Numbered from the stretch's first letter, positions 48,579 to 60,098 are shown. The stretch: DNA of 64,000 nt from Gammaproteobacteria bacterium (GCA_018819515.1 JAHJPX010000014.1:122857-186856); one strand, 5' to 3'. Program-made: numbers and translations. Notes: a model not told the origin generated them from the letters alone.

Positions 48579-49084
48579 GGTACGGCGGAATGCTTGGGGG
48601 CCGTCCGGCGGTGCGATGGAAGCAGGCGCGCCAGTTCGTTGAGTGCCAGCTCATAGACCTCCCGCTTGAACTCGATCACCGCGTCGAGGGGCACCCAGTA
48701 GTCGCTCCACCGCCAAGCGTCGAACTCGGGATGCTCGGTGGCGCGCAATGACACGTCGGTATCGCGACCGACCAGTCGCAACAGAAACCAGATCTGCTTT
48801 TGGCCTTTGTAGGTGCCGCGCCATTCACGGCGAACCCATTGCTTGGGCACGTCATAACGCAGCCAGTCGCGTGTACGGCCGATGATGCGGACATGATCCG
48901 GCTCCAGCCCGACTTCCTCTCGCAACTCGCGAAACATTGCCTGCTCGGGCGTCTCGCCCTTCTTGATGCCCCCTTGCGGGAACTGCCAGGAATGTTCGCC
49001 GATGCGTTTGCCCCAGAAGACCTCGTCGTGCTGGTTGAGCAGAATTATGCCGACATTCGGGCGATAACCTTCCCGGTCGAGCAT
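48575..49084 (-). CDS. rppH: RNA pyrophosphohydrolase RppH
   Basis: Nudix enzyme that removes pyrophosphate from the 5' end of mRNAs and so starts 5'-end-dependent decay. 169 residues from ATG 49084 (MLDREGYRPNVGIILLN, the family standard start). The Nudix box GGIKKGETPEQAMFRELREEVGL is intact, followed by WLRYDVPKQWVRREW and GQKQIWFLLRLVG. Coupled to coq7 by a 4-bp overlap; divergent from proS. Confidence 0.95.
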   Translation of the reverse strand: MLDREGYRPNVGIILLNQHDEVFWGKRIGEHSWQFPQGGIKKGETPEQAMFRELREEVGLEPDHVRIIGRTRDWLRYDVPKQWVRREWRGTYKGQKQIWFLLRLVGRDTDVSLRATEHPEFDAWRWSDYWVPLDAVIEFKREVYELALNELARLLPSHRRTAPKHSAVP

Positions 49085-49196
49085 GGTGAAGCAACCTTCC
49101 AATGTTTGTCTGGGAACCATTCTTTCATAGTTGCTTCCTCAAGGAAAGAACGCCGACGACGTTAAAATGGCTGTTTTTCAGACGGATTTCGTGACC

Positions 49197-50908
<1,712 letters not shown>

Positions 50909-50912
<4 letters not shown>

Positions 50913-51520
50913 CCGCGCATCGAATTGTTGCATTGGCATTGTGGATCGCATCCGGCGCGGCCTGGGCCGGCGCGCAGCAGTACGAACCGCTGGCCGCCAG
51001 CGTACAGGCGGCACTCCATGCTGCCGTCGCCGATCGCACGTCGCCGGAGCCGATCTTCCCGAGCGAGCAGGAGAAGTACGCCTGGATGGCGGAAATGTCG
51101 CGCCGGCTGACAAAGCGCATTCCTGACAAGCGGGCGCGCCTGGGCTTTCTCAAATCCGTCTACTACGAGGCCCAGCGCGCCGGACTGGATCCGCAACTGG
51201 TCCTCGGCCTGATCCAGGTGGAGAGCAACTTCAAGAAGTACGCCGTATCGCGGGCGGGGGCTCGCGGGTATATGCAGGTCATGCCGTTCTGGGTCAAACT
51301 GATCGGCAACGGCGACCACGATCTCTTTCACCTGCGCACCAATCTGCGCTTTGGCTGCACGATCCTGCGCCACTATCTCGATATCGAAAAGGGCAATCTC
51401 TATCGCGCGCTTGGGCGCTATAACGGCAGTCTTGGTGCGCCCGCATACCCGAATCGCGTACGCGCGGCCTGGGAAAATCAGTGGGGCTGGAATCAGCCGA
51501 CGATCTCGGCGACGCGCTGA
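50909..51520 (+). CDS. Lytic transglycosylase, SLT family
   Basis: Periplasmic murein lytic transglycosylase, about 203 residues. Start TTG at 50909 overlaps the proS stop and gives a signal peptide (about 1-22, SGAAWAGA). The SLT domain (about 85-195) has the catalytic Glu in VLGLIQVESNFKKYAVSRAGARGYMQVMP, then TNLRFGCTILRHYL and LGRYNGSLGAPAYPNRV. The longer upstream frame is a proS shadow. A dispersed palindrome starts right after the TGA. Confidence 0.9.
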
Positions 51521-51547
51521 GAAAAGTCAGCCGTGGTGGTACGCCGG
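51521..51547 (+). repeat. dispersed palindrome copy between transglycosylase gene and ffh
   Basis: GAAAA, GTCAGCC, GTGGTGGTACGCCGG, beginning directly after the TGA stop and ending 8 bp before the ffh stop on the other strand. Confidence 0.85.
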
Positions 51548-51554
51548 GTAGTAG

Positions 51555-52910
51555 TCAGCGCATGCCCGGCAGCACGCCCTTCATGCCGCGCATCATCTTC
51601 GCCATGCCGCCCTTGGAGAACTGCTTCATCATTTTCTGCGTCTGCTCGAACTGGTTGAGCAGGCGGTTGACTTCCTGCACCTGAACGCCGGCGCCGGCGG
51701 CGATGCGCCGCTTGCGGCTGGCCTTGATGAGTTCCGGTTTGGCCCGCTCCGCCGGCGTCATGGAGTTGATGACGCCCTCGATGCGGCGGACGTGCTTGTC
51801 TTCCATGGCGCCGCCCGCCTGCTGCGCCATCTGGCCGAACTGCGCCGGCAGCTTCTCGAGCATGGACGAGAGTCCGCCCATCTTGCGCATCTGGCCGATC
51901 TGATCCTTGAAGTCGTTGAGATCGAAGCCCTTGCCGGACTTCATCTTCCTGACGAGATCCTGCGCCTTTTCCTGATCGACGCTGCGGTGCGCCTCTTCGA
52001 CCAGGCCAAGGATGTCGCCCATGCCCAGGATGCGCGAAGCCATGCGCTCGGGGTGGAACTCCTCGATGCCGTCCAGTTTTTCGCCGATGCCGGCGAACTT
52101 GAGCGGCTTGCCGGTGACGTGGCGCACCGACAACGCCGCACCGCCGCGCGCATCGCCATCCAGTTTCGTCAGAACGATGCCGGTAAGCGGCAACGTTTCG
52201 GCAAATGCCTTCGCGGTATTCACCGCGTCCTGTCCAAGCATGGCGTCGACCACGAACAGGGACTCGATCGGCTTCAGCGCGGCATGCAATTCGCGCACCT
52301 CGGCCATCATCGCCTCGTCGATCGCAAGCCGACCGGCGGTATCTACGAACAGCACATCGTGGTAATGCTTTTTCGCGTAATCGAGCGCCGCCCGCGCGAT
52401 GTCGAGCGGCTTTTGTCCTACTTCGGACGGGAAGAAGTCGATCCCGGCCTGTGCGGCAACGGTCTTCAACTGCTCGATGGCGGCCGGACGATAGACGTCG
52501 CAGCTTACCGCCAGCACCTTCTTCTTCTGCCGCTCCCTGAGCCACTTGCCGAGCTTGGCCGTGGTCGTCGTCTTGCCGGCGCCTTGCAGACCGGCCATGA
52601 GGATCACGGCCGGCGGCGTTGTCGCGAAGTTGAGTTCGCTCTTGGCGCCCCCCATCAGTTCCGTGAGTTCGCGATGCACAACGCCGACCAGCGCCTGGCC
52701 AGGCGTCAGCGAGCCGACGACTTCCTGGCCGACCGCCTTCTCCTTGACGCGGGCGATGAATTCCTTGACCACAGGCAAGGCCACGTCGGCCTCCAGCAAC
52801 GCTACGCGCACTTCGCGCAGCATCTCCTGAATATTGTCGTCGGTGAGGCGCGCCTGGCCACGCAGGGTCTTGACGACCTTGGCCAGCCGTTGGGTCAGGT
52901 TATCCAGCAT
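51555..52910 (-). CDS. ffh: Signal recognition particle protein Ffh
   Basis: GTPase of the signal recognition particle, targets nascent membrane proteins to FtsY and SecYEG with 4.5S RNA. 451 residues. N domain (MLDNLTQRLAKVVKTLRGQARLT), G domain with GLQGAGKTTTTAKLGKWL, DTAGRLAID and TKLDGDARGGAAL, and a Met-rich M domain ending KMMKQFSKGGMAKMMRGMKGVLPG. Divergent from the ypjD gene. Confidence 0.98.
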   Translation of the reverse strand: MLDNLTQRLAKVVKTLRGQARLTDDNIQEMLREVRVALLEADVALPVVKEFIARVKEKAVGQEVVGSLTPGQALVGVVHRELTELMGGAKSELNFATTPPAVILMAGLQGAGKTTTTAKLGKWLRERQKKKVLAVSCDVYRPAAIEQLKTVAAQAGIDFFPSEVGQKPLDIARAALDYAKKHYHDVLFVDTAGRLAIDEAMMAEVRELHAALKPIESLFVVDAMLGQDAVNTAKAFAETLPLTGIVLTKLDGDARGGAALSVRHVTGKPLKFAGIGEKLDGIEEFHPERMASRILGMGDILGLVEEAHRSVDQEKAQDLVRKMKSGKGFDLNDFKDQIGQMRKMGGLSSMLEKLPAQFGQMAQQAGGAMEDKHVRRIEGVINSMTPAERAKPELIKASRKRRIAAGAGVQVQEVNRLLNQFEQTQKMMKQFSKGGMAKMMRGMKGVLPGMR

Positions 52911-52946
52911 GAGATTCGGGACAGGGGAATGAGGTAGACTTCCGGG

Positions 52947-53774
52947 ATGCCCTCGATTCTACTGCATGCCGTCGCCGCAACTCTTTACCTGGGGCTCGCT
53001 GCGCTCTCCTGGCGCCGCCGTTGGCGCGGTTCGACCCTCGACCGACCGCTCGTCCCGCTTGCCGGATGGGAACGAATCTGGCTTCTGGGGGCGCTTCTCG
53101 CGCACGGAGTTTCGCTGGCCGGCGAACTGTTTCCGGGCGACGCCATGCACTTCAGCTTTTCGATCGCCATTTCGTTGATCTTGTGGCTGGCAATCGGCTT
53201 TTACTGGATCGAGAGTTTCTACACTCGTATGGAAGGCCTCCAGATGCTGGTCTTGCCGGCGGCGGCGGTTGGCGCGCTGCTGCCGACGATTTTCCCGGCC
53301 GAACACCTGCTGGCCAATGCCGGCTCGGTGCAGTTCCGGATCCACTTCCTGATCGCCATGCTGGCCTACAGCCTGTTCACGCTCGCGGCGCTGCACGCGA
53401 TCCTGATGGCCGTCGCTGAGAAAGGGCTGCACCGGGGCCGGCTGACGCCGCTGCTGGCCAGTCTGCCACCACTATTGACGATGGAAGCGCTGCTGTTCCG
53501 GCTCATCCACATCGCATTCCTGCTGCTGACTCTCACCCTCGCCTCGGGCATCCTGTTCTCGGAGTCCCTGTTCGGCAAGGCGCTGACGTTCAACCACAAG
53601 ACCGTGTTCGCGATCATTTCGTGGATCATCTTCGCCCATCTGCTGGCGGGAAGACATTTCCGCGGCTGGCGCGGCCGCAAGGCGCTGCGCTGGACGCTGG
53701 CCGGCTTTGCGGCGCTGCTGCTCGCCTACGTCGGCAGCCGGTTCGTGCTGGAAGTGCTGCTCGGCCGGGGCTGA
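52947..53774 (+). CDS. CcsA/YpjD-type cytochrome c assembly-like membrane protein
   Basis: 275-residue inner-membrane protein with about eight hydrophobic helices, of the cytochrome c assembly protein family (YpjD branch). Conserved features include HGVSLAGELFPGDAMHFSFSIAISLILWLAIGFYWIE, RIHFLIAMLAYSLFTLAALHAILMA and FNHKTVFAIISWIIFAHLLAGRH. Relatives of the CcsA/CcmC group handle haem, but the function of YpjD itself is not established. It follows ffh divergently, and corC starts 10 bp after its stop. Confidence 0.88.
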   Translation: MPSILLHAVAATLYLGLAALSWRRRWRGSTLDRPLVPLAGWERIWLLGALLAHGVSLAGELFPGDAMHFSFSIAISLILWLAIGFYWIESFYTRMEGLQMLVLPAAAVGALLPTIFPAEHLLANAGSVQFRIHFLIAMLAYSLFTLAALHAILMAVAEKGLHRGRLTPLLASLPPLLTMEALLFRLIHIAFLLLTLTLASGILFSESLFGKALTFNHKTVFAIISWIIFAHLLAGRHFRGWRGRKALRWTLAGFAALLLAYVGSRFVLEVLLGRG

Positions 53775-53784
53775 CCCGCACTAG

Positions 53785-55056
53785 ATGGACGAAATCCCGC
53801 TTTCCGTACTCGGCAGCGCCCTGGCCGTCCTGTTGGTCCTCTCAGGTTTTTTCTCGATGACCGAGACCAGCATGATGGCGGCCAACCGCTACCGGCTTCG
53901 TCACCTGGCCGGCGAGGGGCACCGCGGCGCACGGCTGGCCCTCGATCTGCTCGAACGCACCGACAAGCTGCTCGGCGTGATCCTGCTCGGCAACAACCTG
54001 GTCAATGCGGCGGCGGCCACGCTGGTGAGCGTTATCGCCATCGAGCTGTTCGGCGACGAGAAATGGGCGCTCGGCGCCGGCACGGTCACCATCACGTTCC
54101 TGATCCTGGTGTTTTCCGAAATCACCCCCAAGATCATCGGCGCCACCCATGCCGACCGGCTGGCGCTGCTCCTTGGCTACCTGCTTTGGCCTTTGTTGCG
54201 CGCCTTTTACCCCATCATCTGGTTCGTCAATCTGTTTGCCCAGGCCCTGCTCAAGTTGTCGCGCCTGCAACCCAGGCCCGGCCACGAATCCGCGCAGCTT
54301 TCCCCGCAGGAGTTGCGCGCACTGGTCCTCGAGTCGAGGGGAATCCCGGGGCAGCACCGCGACATCCTGGTCAACTTGTTCGAACTGGAACAGGTGACGG
54401 TCGAAGACATCATGGTGCCGCGTGGCGACATCGAGTACATCGATATCGAGACACCCATCGAGGACATTCAGACGCAACTGGCGACGAGCTACCACACGCG
54501 CCTTCCGGTCGTGGAGGGAGACCCGAACAACGTCATCGGTGTGCTACACCAACGCCGCCTGCTTGCCAGTGCGATCAGGGCACCGCTCGATGTAGAAACC
54601 CTGCGCGAAAGTCTGAGTGAGCCCTATTTCATTCCGGCTGCGACCCCCGTGTATGCGCAACTCCAGTTCTTCCGCGACAACCGGCAGCGCCAAGGGCTGG
54701 TCGTCGATGAGTACGGTGAACTCCTCGGGCTGGTGGCGCTGGAAGACATCATCGAGGAAATTGTCGGCAAGTTCACTACCAGCATACCGGGAGCAAGCAT
54801 CGAATTCGCCTGGAACGAGGATGGCGAAGCACTGGTCGATGGCAGTCATAGTCTGCGTGAACTCAATCGCCTGTTCGAGATCGACCTGCCGCTGGATGGT
54901 CCGAAGACCTTGAGCGGACTGATCATCGAATGGCTTCGGGAAATCCCCGAAGCCGGCGTCTGTCTGCGAATTGCCGGGGTTCCCATGGAAATCCTTCAGG
55001 CTCAGGACAGACGCATCAAGATCGTCAAGCTGTTTCGTCCGCAAAAAGCGGAGTGA
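53785..55056 (+). CDS. HlyC/CorC (CNNM) family membrane protein
   Basis: 423-residue inner-membrane protein with a DUF21/CNNM membrane domain (about 5-195, FSMTETSMMAANRYRLRHLA and LVFSEITPKIIGATHADRLALLLG), a pair of CBS domains (about 205-330, VPRGDIEYIDIETPIEDI, LVVDEYGELLGLVALEDIIEEIVG) and a C-terminal CorC/HlyC transporter-associated domain (about 345-420). Family members are linked to Mg2+/Co2+ efflux. A dispersed palindrome follows right after the stop. Confidence 0.93.
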   Translation: MDEIPLSVLGSALAVLLVLSGFFSMTETSMMAANRYRLRHLAGEGHRGARLALDLLERTDKLLGVILLGNNLVNAAAATLVSVIAIELFGDEKWALGAGTVTITFLILVFSEITPKIIGATHADRLALLLGYLLWPLLRAFYPIIWFVNLFAQALLKLSRLQPRPGHESAQLSPQELRALVLESRGIPGQHRDILVNLFELEQVTVEDIMVPRGDIEYIDIETPIEDIQTQLATSYHTRLPVVEGDPNNVIGVLHQRRLLASAIRAPLDVETLRESLSEPYFIPAATPVYAQLQFFRDNRQRQGLVVDEYGELLGLVALEDIIEEIVGKFTTSIPGASIEFAWNEDGEALVDGSHSLRELNRLFEIDLPLDGPKTLSGLIIEWLREIPEAGVCLRIAGVPMEILQAQDRRIKIVKLFRPQKAE

Positions 55057-55082
55057 AAAAGTCAGCCGTGGTGGTACGCCAT
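55057..55082 (+). repeat. dispersed palindrome copy after corC
   Basis: AAAA, GTCAGCC, GTGGTGGTACGCCAT, starting one base after the TGA stop of the CorC-family gene, upstream of pilB. Confidence 0.85.
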
Positions 55083-55162
55083 CTTTACAAACGCCCGTCA
55101 GGCGGGCATTATCGGCCCGATATGTCCGGTAAATCTGGTGCCCCGACGGGCGGTCAGCCTCG

Positions 55163-56878
55163 ATGGCGGTAGCGATTCCAGCCACCCTGAGTGGACTGGC
55201 CCGTGCGCTCGTCCAGCAGGACCTACTCCGGGAAGCCGAAGCGGAGCGGATCGCCGCCGAAGGCAAACCGGAAACCGGTGGCTTCGTCGGTCAGTTGATT
55301 TCCACCGGCCGCATGTCGGCGCGCGACATCGCCGTGTTCGCTTCGCGAACCTTCGGTTACCCACTGCTCGATCTGAACGCCTATTCGGCTGAGCACCTTG
55401 CCAGCGATGCCATCGACCGTCGGGTGATGCAGAACCACCAGGTCGTTGCGCTCCTGCGCCGAGGCAACCGGCTGTCCGTCGCGGTAGCGGACCCGACCAA
55501 TCTGCGCGCCCTCGACGAAATCCGCTTTCAGACCGGCATGGCAGTCGACCCGGTCGTGGTCGAGGCAGACAAGCTGACGCCTATCCTCGCACGTCTGGCA
55601 GAAAAGCCGGAAACCTCACTGAAGAATCTGGTCGACGATGATCTCAACCTCGAATTCGACGACGGCAGCGCGGCCGAGGCGGCTGCGGCCGAAGCGGCGT
55701 CGATCGAGGTCGATGACGCGCCGGTCGTCAAGTTTATCCAGAAGATCCTGCACGACGCCATCGCCGAAGGGGCTTCGGACATTCACTTCGAGCCGTACGA
55801 GAAGTTCTACCGCATCCGTTTCCGCGTCGACGGCATACTGCGCGAGGTTGCCCAGCCGCCACTGGTGATCAAGGAGAAGATCGCCTCTCGTATCAAGGTC
55901 ATTTCGCGGCTGAACATCGCCGAGAAACGCGTCCCGCAGGACGGCCGGATGAAGCTGGTGCTGTCGAAGACGAAGACCATCGATTTCCGGGTCAGCTCGC
56001 TACCAACGCTGCACGGCGAAAAGATCGTGCTGCGGATCCTGGACTCGAGTTCGGCAATGCTCGGCATCGATGCCCTCGGCTACGAGCCCGACCAGCGGGA
56101 GGAACTGCTCAAGGCGATCCACCGCCCATATGGCATGGTGCTGGTCACCGGTCCGACCGGCAGCGGGAAAACCGTTTCGTTGTACACCTGCCTCAACATT
56201 CTCAACCAGCCGGGCACCAACATCTCGACGGCGGAAGATCCCGCCGAAATCAACCTCGCCGGCGTCAACCAGGTCAACGTCGACGACAAGGCGGGACTGA
56301 CCTTCGCCGCCGCGCTGAAATCGTTTCTGCGCCAGGATCCGGACATCATCATGGTCGGCGAAATCCGCGACCTGGAAACCGCCGAGATATCCGTCAAGGC
56401 CGCCCAGACAGGTCACCTGGTGCTGTCCACCCTGCACACCAACGACGCGCCGCAGACACTGACCCGCCTGATGAACATGGGCGTGCCGACATTCAATATC
56501 GCATCGAGCATCATTCTGATCACCGCCCAGCGCCTCGCCCGAAAGCTGTGCACCTGCAAGGTCGCGATAGACGTGCCAATGGAAACGCTGCTGAACGCCG
56601 GCTTCACAGAAGAGGATCTCGATGGCAGCTGGAAGCTCTATGGGCCGGGGAAGTGCGATCGCTGCAAGGGTTCCGGCTACAAGGGCCGGATCGGCATTTA
56701 TCAGGTAATGCCCGTTTCGGAAGAAATCCAGCGCATCATCATGGCCAACGGAACTTCGCTCGATATTGCGGCACAGGCCGAAGCGGAGGGCGTGCGCGAC
56801 TTGCGTCGATCCGGGTTGCTGAAAGTCAAGCAAGGCGTCACCTCGCTAGACGAAGTGCTCGCCACTACCAACGAGTAG
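55163..56878 (+). CDS. pilB: Type IV pilus assembly ATPase PilB
   Basis: Hexameric ATPase that drives pilus extension. 571 residues. N-terminal GSPII_E_N domain (about 40-150), Walker A VTGPTGSGKTVSLYT (about 328-342), Asp box AEDPAEINL, Walker B MVGEIRDLETAEI, His box LSTLHTNDAPQTLTRLMNMG and the tetra-Cys zinc site (CTCK, then CDRCKG). ATG 55163 was chosen; the frame starts with a normal N-terminal helix. First gene of pilBCD. Confidence 0.97.
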   Translation: MAVAIPATLSGLARALVQQDLLREAEAERIAAEGKPETGGFVGQLISTGRMSARDIAVFASRTFGYPLLDLNAYSAEHLASDAIDRRVMQNHQVVALLRRGNRLSVAVADPTNLRALDEIRFQTGMAVDPVVVEADKLTPILARLAEKPETSLKNLVDDDLNLEFDDGSAAEAAAAEAASIEVDDAPVVKFIQKILHDAIAEGASDIHFEPYEKFYRIRFRVDGILREVAQPPLVIKEKIASRIKVISRLNIAEKRVPQDGRMKLVLSKTKTIDFRVSSLPTLHGEKIVLRILDSSSAMLGIDALGYEPDQREELLKAIHRPYGMVLVTGPTGSGKTVSLYTCLNILNQPGTNISTAEDPAEINLAGVNQVNVDDKAGLTFAAALKSFLRQDPDIIMVGEIRDLETAEISVKAAQTGHLVLSTLHTNDAPQTLTRLMNMGVPTFNIASSIILITAQRLARKLCTCKVAIDVPMETLLNAGFTEEDLDGSWKLYGPGKCDRCKGSGYKGRIGIYQVMPVSEEIQRIIMANGTSLDIAAQAEAEGVRDLRRSGLLKVKQGVTSLDEVLATTNE

Positions 56879-56911
56879 CGCATTCAACTCAGAAACCGAA
56901 AGGGCTAGACC

Positions 56912-58144
56912 ATGGCGGCACCCAGAAAACCAGCGAGAAAAGATCTTGGTGTCAAGGAATTCACGTTCGTCTGGGAAGCGAAGGACAAGGGCGGCAAGAT
57001 CGCCCGTGGCGAGATGCGCGCCGCCAGCCAGGCCGTAGTAAACACGACGCTGCGCCGTCAGGGACTTCTGCCGACCAAGGTCAAAAAGCAATCGTTCCGC
57101 GGTGGCGGCAAGGTGACGGAGAAAGATATCGCACTGTTCACCCGGCAGATGGCGACCATGATGAAGTCGGGCGTGCCCTTGTTGCAGTCGTTCGACATCG
57201 TCGCAAAGGGAGCCTCGAATTCGTCGGTATCGAAGTTGCTGCTGGATCTCAAAGCTGAGGTCGAAACCGGGTCGGCGCTCAACCAGGCTTTCCGCAAGCA
57301 CCCCATCTACTTCGATGCCCTGTACTGCAACCTGATCCAGGCCGGCGAGCAGGCCGGTATTCTGGACTCACTGCTCGAACGCCTCGCGACCTACAAAGAA
57401 AAAATTCTCGCCATCAAATCGAAAATCAAGTCGGCGATGTTCTATCCGATAGCGGTATTGGTGGTAGCCGCCATTGTCGTCACGATCATCATGATCTTTG
57501 TCATCCCCGCGTTCAAACAGGTGTTCAAGAGCTTTGGCGCCGACCTACCGGCGCCGACTTTGCTGGTCATCGCCATCTCCGACTTTTTCGTCGCCAACTG
57601 GTGGCTGATTTTCGGCGCCATCGGCGGCGGCTTATGGGCCTTCTTCTACTTCTGGAAGCGTTCCGAGCCCATGCAGATTGTTCTGGATCGCTTTTTCCTG
57701 CGTTTGCCCATTTTCGGTCCGGTGCTTCGAAAGGCCACGCTTGCCCGCTGGACGCGCACGCTATCGACAATGTTCGCCGCCGGGGTACCGCTGGTCGAAG
57801 CACTGTCATCCGTCGGACCGGCATCGGGCAATCACGTGTACAAGGTCGCAACCCAGGGCATCCAGAACGAGGTCAGCACGGGCTCCAGCCTGACGGTGGC
57901 AATGCAGAACGCCCTCGTATTCCCGAACATGGTGCTCCAGATGGTGTCGATCGGCGAGGAGTCCGGACAGCTGGACGCAATGCTGGGCAAAATCGCCGAT
58001 TTCTACGAAGCGGAGGTCGACGATGCCGTCGAGGGCCTGTCCAGCCTGATGGAGCCAATCATCATGGTCGTGCTCGGCGTCCTTATCGGCGGCATGATCA
58101 TCGCGATGTACCTGCCGATTTTCAAGCTCGGCGCCGTGGTGTAA
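56912..58144 (+). CDS. pilC: Type IV pilus inner-membrane platform protein PilC
   Basis: Inner-membrane platform that couples PilB to pilin insertion. 410 residues, two GspF domains: FTRQMATMMKSGVPLLQSFDIVAKG with LIQAGEQAGILDSLLERLA, and WTRTLSTMFAAGVPLVEALSSVG with MVSIGEESGQLDAMLGKIADFYE. Three helices (about 168-192, 218-246, 378-402). 33 bp after pilB. Confidence 0.97.
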   Translation: MAAPRKPARKDLGVKEFTFVWEAKDKGGKIARGEMRAASQAVVNTTLRRQGLLPTKVKKQSFRGGGKVTEKDIALFTRQMATMMKSGVPLLQSFDIVAKGASNSSVSKLLLDLKAEVETGSALNQAFRKHPIYFDALYCNLIQAGEQAGILDSLLERLATYKEKILAIKSKIKSAMFYPIAVLVVAAIVVTIIMIFVIPAFKQVFKSFGADLPAPTLLVIAISDFFVANWWLIFGAIGGGLWAFFYFWKRSEPMQIVLDRFFLRLPIFGPVLRKATLARWTRTLSTMFAAGVPLVEALSSVGPASGNHVYKVATQGIQNEVSTGSSLTVAMQNALVFPNMVLQMVSIGEESGQLDAMLGKIADFYEAEVDDAVEGLSSLMEPIIMVVLGVLIGGMIIAMYLPIFKLGAVV

Positions 58145-58150
58145 ATCTTC

Positions 58151-59002
58151 ATGGAAACTTTGCTGCAACCGGGCGGCCCGTTCATCGCCGCCGCGGTTTT
58201 GCTCGGGCTGGTAATCGGCAGTTTCCTGAACGTCGTCATCCACCGCCTGCCGCGCATGATGGAGCGCGACTGGTCGGTTCAGTGCGCCGAGTTGCGCGGC
58301 GAAACGCCGGAGCCGGCCGAGCCACTCTCCCTGCTTCGCCCCCGTTCCCGCTGCCCGCACTGCCGCCGGCCCGTCGGCGCACCGGAGAACATTCCCGTCC
58401 TGAGTTTTCTCATCCTGCATGGCCGCTGTCGCGGCTGTGGCAAACCGATAAGCTGGCGTTATCCGGCCGTGGAATTGGCAACCAGCCTGCTGTTCGGGCT
58501 CCTTGCCTGGAAGCTGGGGCCGAGCCTGGCCGCTGCAGGCGCGATGGGGTTTGTTGCGGCGATGATCGCGCTCACCTTCATCGACTTCGACACCCAACTA
58601 CTCCCCGACGACATCACCCTGCCCCTGCTCTGGGCCGGTTTGCTGCTGAACGTCTCGGGCACCTACACCGACCTGACCAGCGCTGTCATCGGCGCCGTGG
58701 CGGGCTACCTCAGCCTCTGGACAGTCTATTGGTTGTTCAAGCTGCTGACCGGCAAGGAAGGCATGGGCTATGGAGACTTCAAACTGCTGGCAGCCATCGG
58801 CGCCTGGCTCGGCTGGCAGATGCTACCCCTGACCATTCTGCTTTCGTCGCTGGTGGGCGCCGTCGTCGGCGTCGGACTCATCGTCCTGGCCAGGCATGGA
58901 CGCAACGTGCCGATTCCGTTCGGACCCTATCTGGCTGTCGCGGGGATCATCGCCCTTTTCTGGGGCAAGTCGCTGACTCACGCGTACCTCGGTCTGTTCT
59001 AG
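58151..59002 (+). CDS. pilD: Prepilin leader peptidase/N-methyltransferase PilD
   Basis: Aspartic membrane protease that cuts and N-methylates prepilins. 283 residues. Zinc Cys motifs CPHCRRPVGAPENIP and CRGCGKPISWRYP are present, with catalytic Asp in FIDFDTQLLPDDITLP and in the GYGDFKLLAAIGAWLGW motif. Seven to eight helices. 6 bp after pilC. The coaE-zapD pair that often follows pilD is absent here. Confidence 0.97.
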   Translation: METLLQPGGPFIAAAVLLGLVIGSFLNVVIHRLPRMMERDWSVQCAELRGETPEPAEPLSLLRPRSRCPHCRRPVGAPENIPVLSFLILHGRCRGCGKPISWRYPAVELATSLLFGLLAWKLGPSLAAAGAMGFVAAMIALTFIDFDTQLLPDDITLPLLWAGLLLNVSGTYTDLTSAVIGAVAGYLSLWTVYWLFKLLTGKEGMGYGDFKLLAAIGAWLGWQMLPLTILLSSLVGAVVGVGLIVLARHGRNVPIPFGPYLAVAGIIALFWGKSLTHAYLGLF

Positions 59003-59121
59003 CGCGCAAGCCCGCGCTTGAAACCGGCCCCCCCGGCCCCAATCTTTTCAGCGCCATCGGCGCCGCGCCGCATTCCATACCGGCGCCTGAGATATAATCC
59101 ATTGTTTTCACGGAGAGATCG

Positions 59122-59376
59122 ATGCCCATCTACGCCTATCGCTGCAACAGTTGCGGCCACGAGCAGGAGGTCTTGCAAAAGATGTCCGATGCGCCGTTGA
59201 CGACCTGTCCGCAGTGCAATACCGAAACTTTCAGCAAGCAACTGACCGCGGCCGGCTTCCAGTTGAAAGGAAGCGGCTGGTATCAGACCGATTTCAAGGG
59301 TGGCGCCAAGCCCGCCAAGAACGACAATCCACCCCCCTGCCAGGGCGGAACGGGGTCCTGCGCCTGCAACACCTGA
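59122..59376 (+). CDS. FmdB-type zinc-ribbon protein
   Basis: 84-residue protein with a zinc ribbon (YRCNSCGHEQEV, then TTCPQCNTETF), the FmdB/CxxC_CxxC_SSSS pattern, followed by LTAAGFQLKGSGWYQTDFKG and a short tail with CACNT. Regulatory role is presumed from name only. Upstream of the DUF502 gene, as in many betaproteobacteria. Confidence 0.92.
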   Translation: MPIYAYRCNSCGHEQEVLQKMSDAPLTTCPQCNTETFSKQLTAAGFQLKGSGWYQTDFKGGAKPAKNDNPPPCQGGTGSCACNT

Positions 59377-59412
59377 TTCCTTGTTTCCATCGTATTCGCT
59401 AGACCCACGCGC

Positions 59413-60054
59413 TTGAAAAAATACTTCATCACCGGCCTGCTGATCTGGATTCCCCTGGCCATCACGGTCTGGGTGCTCGCCCTGATCGTAAACGCGATGG
59501 ACCAGTCGCTGTTGCTGCTGCCAATGTCAATCCGGCCGGAAACGCTGCTTGGCTTCTACATCCCGGGCATCGGCGCTTTGGCAACGCTTCTCGTCGTATT
59601 CCTCACCGGACTGATCACTACCAACATCATCGGTCAGCGCCTGGTGCGCTTCTGGGAAGGCATCCTTTCGCGCATCCCCGTCGTCAAGTCGATCTACTAC
59701 AGCGTCAAGCAGATCAGCGATACCGTGTTCTCCGGAACCGGCGAAGCCTTCCGCAAGGTGCTGCTGGTCCACTATCCGCATCCGCAAGCATGGTCGGTCG
59801 CCTTTCAAACCGGAGCGCCCGCCAAGGAAGTCCTCAATGCCAGCGGCGAGGAACTGGTTAGCGTCTTTATCCCGACCGCGCCCAGCCCGGTCAACGGTTT
59901 CTTCTTTTTCGTCAAAAAGCAGGACACCATCGAGCTTGACATCAGCGTGGACGATGCACTCAGGTACATCGTCTCCATGGGCGTCGTCGCGCCGGCGCCC
60001 TCGCCCGCCAACGTCTCGGCCGGCGCCCTGCTCGGACGCGCCCAGAACGAATAG
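59413..60054 (+). CDS. DUF502 family membrane protein
   Basis: 213-residue inner-membrane protein of the DUF502 family. The start is TTG 59413 (KKYFITGLLIWIPLAITVWVL gives the first helix); no better start exists. Helix 2 is at about 50-72 (YIPGIGALATLLVVFLTGLITTNIIG), followed by the family signature SRIPVVKSIYYSVKQISDTVF and a soluble domain ending FFFFVKKQDTIELDISVDDALRYIVSMGVV. Function unknown. A dispersed palindrome separates it from aspS. Confidence 0.92.
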   Translation: MKKYFITGLLIWIPLAITVWVLALIVNAMDQSLLLLPMSIRPETLLGFYIPGIGALATLLVVFLTGLITTNIIGQRLVRFWEGILSRIPVVKSIYYSVKQISDTVFSGTGEAFRKVLLVHYPHPQAWSVAFQTGAPAKEVLNASGEELVSVFIPTAPSPVNGFFFFVKKQDTIELDISVDDALRYIVSMGVVAPAPSPANVSAGALLGRAQNE

Positions 60055-60071
60055 GCATTCCACAACCCGCC

Positions 60072-60098
60072 GTGGCGTATCGCCGCGGCTGACTTTTC
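60072..60098 (-). repeat. dispersed palindrome copy between DUF502 gene and aspS
   Basis: Minus-strand copy (GTGGCG-TATCGCCGC, GGCTGAC, TTTTC), 17 bp after the DUF502 stop and ending 12 bp before the aspS ATG. It takes up the usual Shine-Dalgarno neighbourhood. Confidence 0.85.
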